DNA of 14,721 bases, from contig JAPHSB010000072.1 of the NCBI GenBank assembly GCA_026193295.1, positions 1 through 14,721 on the forward strand, in the 5' to 3' direction. The notes under the pieces were generated by a model. That model did no database searches. It saw only the letters and a list, made by a program, of their open reading frames with translations, and had not been told where the DNA came from. Shown piece by piece: positions 13,346-14,721 of this stretch. The stretch comes from Lysobacterales bacterium (lineage in GTDB: Bacteria; Pseudomonadota; Gammaproteobacteria; Xanthomonadales; SZUA-36). How positions within the stretch are numbered: position 1 is the first letter of the stretch; every line of letters begins with the position of its first letter. Position numbers and translations under genes: made by a program.

Positions 13346-14620
13346 ATGCGCAGCCTTTACACGCTCCTCCTTTACCTGGCGACACCACTGGTGTTGTTGT
13401 ACCTGTCCTTGCGCGGCCTGCGCAGCGCAGACTATTTCAAGCGCTGGCCGGAGCGCTTCGCGCGTTTCGATCCACCGCCGCAAACGGGTGGGATCGTCGT
13501 CCACGCCGTTTCCATGGGCGAGGTCAACGCGGCCAGTATGATGGTGCAGGAGCTGGCGCGACGGTTTCCCAACGACCCGCTGTACTTCACGACGCTGACT
13601 CCGACCGGCTCGACACGGATCCGAGAACTGTTCGGCGATACGGTTTTTCACGTCTATGCGCCGTTTGACCTGCCGACAGTGGTGCGCAGGTTCCTGGACC
13701 GCGTCAGGCCGCGCATGCTGATCATCATGGAAACCGAGATCTGGCCAAACCTGTACCACGAGGCTGCCGCCCGCGGCATACCCATCCTCATCGCCAACGC
13801 GAGGATCTCGGAGCGTTCGATCGGCGGCTACCGCCGGCTCCAGCGCCTGACCGGCAGCGCACTGCGCAAGGTCACCCGCATCTGCGCGCAGAGCCCGGTT
13901 GACCGTGAGCGCCTGCTCGAGGTCGGCGCCACGGAGCCGCAGATCACGGTCACCGGCAATATGAAATTCGATGTCCGCATGCCGCCGAGCCTCAACGAAG
14001 AAGGTGAAGCGATCCGCGCGGCGTGGGGTTCTCAGCGCAGGGTGCTGGTGGCTGGCAGCACCCACGAAGGCGACGAGAGCGCTCTGCTGGCGGCCTTTAC
14101 CCGGATGCTGCCGAAATTTCCCGAAGCCTTGCTGGTGCTGGTGCCACGTCATCCGGAGCGCTTTACCCGGGCGGCTCAGCTCGCGCGCCAGGCCGGGCTG
14201 GCGGTGGCTCTGCGCAGCGCCGGCATGAGCTGTCCGGCCGGAACGCAATGCTTCGTGGTGGACGCCATGGGCGAGTTGCTGCGCTTTTACGCCGCCTGCG
14301 ACGTTGCATTCGTGGGCGGCAGCCTGGAAGCCATCGGCGGCCACAACGTGCTGGAGCCCGCTGCCCTGGCCAAGCCCGTGGTGGTCGGGCCCCATACGGA
14401 AAATTTCGCCGAGATTACCGAGCAGTTGCTGGGTTGTGGCGCAGCCGTGCGGGTCGCCGACGACGCGCAGCTCGAGATGGCGCTAAGCCGGCTGCTCAGT
14501 CAACCGGAAGAGCGTGACTGGATGGGCCGGGCGGGCTTCGAACTGGTCCGCAGCGGCCAGGGGGCTGTCACGCGGACCCTCGAGCTGGTCGAGGCCGCGC
14601 TTACTGCAACAACTGGTTGA
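13346..14620 (+). CDS. waaA: 3-deoxy-D-manno-octulosonic acid (Kdo) transferase WaaA/KdtA
   Basis: This 424-residue enzyme (E. coli 425) adds Kdo from CMP-Kdo to lipid IVA at the inner membrane. The N-terminus has a single hydrophobic anchor (about 5-20). HAVSMGEVNAA (53-63) contains the catalytic Glu59; TLTPTGSTRI (83-92), IIMETEIWPNL (126-136) and ANARISERS (150-158) are the next family blocks. The C-terminal GT-B lobe has VAGSTHEGDE, VPRHPERF (266-273) and GGSLEAIGGHNVLEPAAL (324-341). The ATG at 13346 gives the family length; an in-frame start 24 codons earlier would overlap lpxL. The number of Kdo units added cannot be read from sequence. Its last 20 bases overlap the convergent tolC-type gene. 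Confidence 0.95.
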   Translation: MRSLYTLLLYLATPLVLLYLSLRGLRSADYFKRWPERFARFDPPPQTGGIVVHAVSMGEVNAASMMVQELARRFPNDPLYFTTLTPTGSTRIRELFGDTVFHVYAPFDLPTVVRRFLDRVRPRMLIIMETEIWPNLYHEAAARGIPILIANARISERSIGGYRRLQRLTGSALRKVTRICAQSPVDRERLLEVGATEPQITVTGNMKFDVRMPPSLNEEGEAIRAAWGSQRRVLVAGSTHEGDESALLAAFTRMLPKFPEALLVLVPRHPERFTRAAQLARQAGLAVALRSAGMSCPAGTQCFVVDAMGELLRFYAACDVAFVGGSLEAIGGHNVLEPAALAKPVVVGPHTENFAEITEQLLGCGAAVRVADDAQLEMALSRLLSQPEERDWMGRAGFELVRSGQGAVTRTLELVEAALTATTG

Positions 14621-14721
14621 CGACGCGCAGGTCCTCCGCACCCAGCAACCCGGCCACGCTTTTCAGGCGCAGGTGGCGGATGATGTAAGCATGCCGGGCG
14701 ACCGAGTTATCGCGCTGCGCC
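14601..14721 (-). CDS. tolC: TolC-family outer-membrane efflux protein, C-terminal end (5' part outside window)
   Basis: The last 39 codons and the TAA stop are visible on the minus strand. They read AQRDNSVARHAYIIRHLRLK, then SVAGLLGAEDLRVVNQLLQ. This is the closing helix pattern of TolC-type outer-membrane factors (AQRDLxxARYxYxxxxLxLKxAAGxLxxxDLxxVN). TolC forms the trimeric outer-membrane tunnel for type I secretion and tripartite efflux. Frame choice is fixed by this match; the alternative frames contain stops. Its stop lies inside the end of waaA. Finding it next to waaA is familiar in gammaproteobacteria. Confidence 0.82.
   Translation of the reverse strand, partial: AQRDNSVARHAYIIRHLRLKSVAGLLGAEDLRVVNQLLQ

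Noticed and set aside
13289..14395. Minus-strand open frame over waaA
   Set aside because: It is antisense to a fully conserved WaaA; no motif is seen.

Overview
This is a GC-rich, densely coding chromosomal window that looks gammaproteobacterial. The basis is the neighbourhood: a Pst phosphate-uptake operon, glnE, and a lipopolysaccharide block with lpxL and waaA at almost exactly their E. coli lengths (306 and 424 residues), followed by a tolC-type gene. I cannot name a genus. No rRNA, tRNA, CRISPR array, insertion sequence or prophage gene is visible.

Region 1 (1-4932, + strand) is a phosphate ABC transporter operon: the end of pstS, a PhoU-family gene, pstC, pstA and two successive pstB genes, tightly packed or overlapping. 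It is the most unusual part. The PhoU protein carries a C-terminal domain that resembles the low-molecular-weight phosphatase / ArsC fold but has lost its Cys-X5-Arg site. The two PstB ATPases are degenerate in complementary ways. PstB1 keeps the LSGGQ signature but lacks the Q-loop Gln and switch His. PstB2 keeps Walker A, Q-loop, Walker B and His but lacks the signature. Together they would make one canonical and one degenerate ATP site, as in asymmetric ABC exporters. I infer an obligate heterodimer. A strong hairpin follows pstS.

Region 2 (4933-6739) holds a REP-like cluster of 25-bp repeats between convergent genes, then a minus-strand ClsC/YmdC-like phospholipase D with a lipoprotein signal. 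A short divergent intergenic region separates it from glnE and contains a consensus -10 placed so that glnE may be leaderless.

Region 3 (6740-12209, + strand) holds glnE (glutamine synthetase adenylyltransferase), a small CHCC zinc-finger protein, a GT4 glycosyltransferase and a Wzy/WaaL-type O-antigen ligase. The last three lie close together and probably work in envelope polysaccharide assembly.

Region 4 (12210-14721) holds, on the minus strand, lpxL followed by a previously unmarked 25-codon membrane-peptide ORF; divergently waaA (Kdo transferase); and convergently the 3' end of a tolC-type gene that overlaps waaA by 20 bp. lpxL and waaA act on lipid A/Kdo, so most genes outside the pst operon serve the cell envelope.
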